The translations under genes and the position numbers were made by a program. The notes beneath the pieces were generated by a model. That model did not search any database, was not told the DNA's origin, and was given only the letters and a program-made list of their open reading frames with translations. Shown in pieces: positions 63,718 through 64,000 of a stretch of DNA of 64,000 nt (within the stretch, counting starts at the first letter, position 1; every line of letters begins with the position of its first letter). Origin of the DNA: Shewanella fidelis ATCC BAA-318 (GTDB taxonomy: Bacteria; Pseudomonadota; Gammaproteobacteria; Enterobacterales; Shewanellaceae); NCBI RefSeq assembly GCF_000518605.1, contig NZ_JADX01000004.1, forward strand, positions 124,001 to 188,000, given 5' to 3'.

Positions 63718-64000
63718 ATGCAACTGAAAAAATCGATTTTGGCAACGACGATTGCACTTTCAATGGGTTTATTAACGGCTTGTGGCGGTTCTGACTCTGA
63801 TAGTTCTCCAGATCCAGCACCTGTAAATAGCGCACCAACTGATGTTGTATTATCAGATGTTACCGTTGACGAAAATACCGCTAACGCTGTTGTAGGTACT
63901 TTATCTGCTGTTGATGCTGATAGTGGTGATACGCATACATTTACTGTTGCTGGTGATCAGTTTGTTATTGAAGGGACGACTTTACAACTTGCTGATGGCG
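63718..64000 (+). CDS. Cadherin-like repeat lipoprotein (3' partial)
   Basis: The frame is open to the window's right edge. MQLKKSILATTIALSMGLLTACGG is a lipoprotein signal with lipobox LTAC (Cys 22). Next comes a Ser/Asp/Pro linker and then the start of a cadherin-like domain: NSAPTDVVLSDVTVDENTAN followed by VGTLSAVDADSGDTHTFTV. Surface-exposed, calcium-binding adhesin or enzyme of the repeat-rich type common in Shewanella. TAAGG precedes the ATG. What follows the window is unknown. Confidence 0.88.
   Translation, partial: MQLKKSILATTIALSMGLLTACGGSDSDSSPDPAPVNSAPTDVVLSDVTVDENTANAVVGTLSAVDADSGDTHTFTVAGDQFVIEGTTLQLADG

Overview
The window is chromosomal DNA from a Gram-negative gammaproteobacterium, most likely a marine Shewanella. 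The evidence is gene content and order (sfsA-dksA-gluQ-pcnB-folK-panB-panC, thpR/hrpB/mrcB, hpt-yadG-yadH), a GlcNAc-type operator before a chitobiase, an EtrA/FNR box, MetJ boxes, a Fur box and a DUF3087 gene. I do not assign a species. No rRNA, tRNA, CRISPR array or prophage was seen.

Layout. 1-7.7 kb: a hybrid histidine kinase (cut at the left edge), an HD-GYP response regulator, ygfZ, serA, a YjdF-like membrane protein with a tiny leader ORF, and a VpsT/CsgD-like LuxR regulator. 8.2-11.4 kb: nucleoside uptake and cleavage (nupC-deoD), a MenI-like thioesterase and a small membrane protein. 11.5-14.3 kb: catalase katB, preceded by a tiny leader ORF and a distant FNR-type box, then a UPF0016 Mn exporter under a yybP-ykoY riboswitch. 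14.7-21.8 kb: an aromatic amino acid transporter, an S46 dipeptidyl-peptidase, and a Fur-box-controlled TonB receptor with a periplasmic thioredoxin-like partner. 21.8-23.8 kb: an accessory island in which a low-GC zinc-ribbon/tail-anchored protein is flanked by two inverted, hairpin-rich repeat elements. 23.8-35.4 kb: pseudouridine synthase, DUF998, a MetJ-regulated methionine transporter, DUF3087, porin, SIMPL protein, bluB, Dcu transporter, and a SulP-UspA pair. Two copies of a 266-bp-class MITE lie here. 35.7-56.6 kb: conserved housekeeping genes. 56.6-64 kb: chitobiase with a NagR-type operator, GST, SotB-type exporter, a 238-bp heptamer array, GNAT, and two lipoproteins, the last cut by the right edge.

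The most unusual structure is the pair of inverted hairpin arrays at 21.80-22.14 and 23.56-23.81 kb. Their palindromes keep their pairing and their loop class (G-N-A triloops, or an AT-GG-AT core) while the stem sequences differ. Other notable points are a ToxR-like regulator whose C-terminal domain resembles a receiver domain predicted to be periplasmic; an AUU start codon for pcnB matching the known E. coli case; MITE copies lying between the stop codon and terminator of their host genes; a (GGGTTCT)n array able to form G-quadruplexes; and three tiny leader ORFs overlapping or abutting the start of the next gene.
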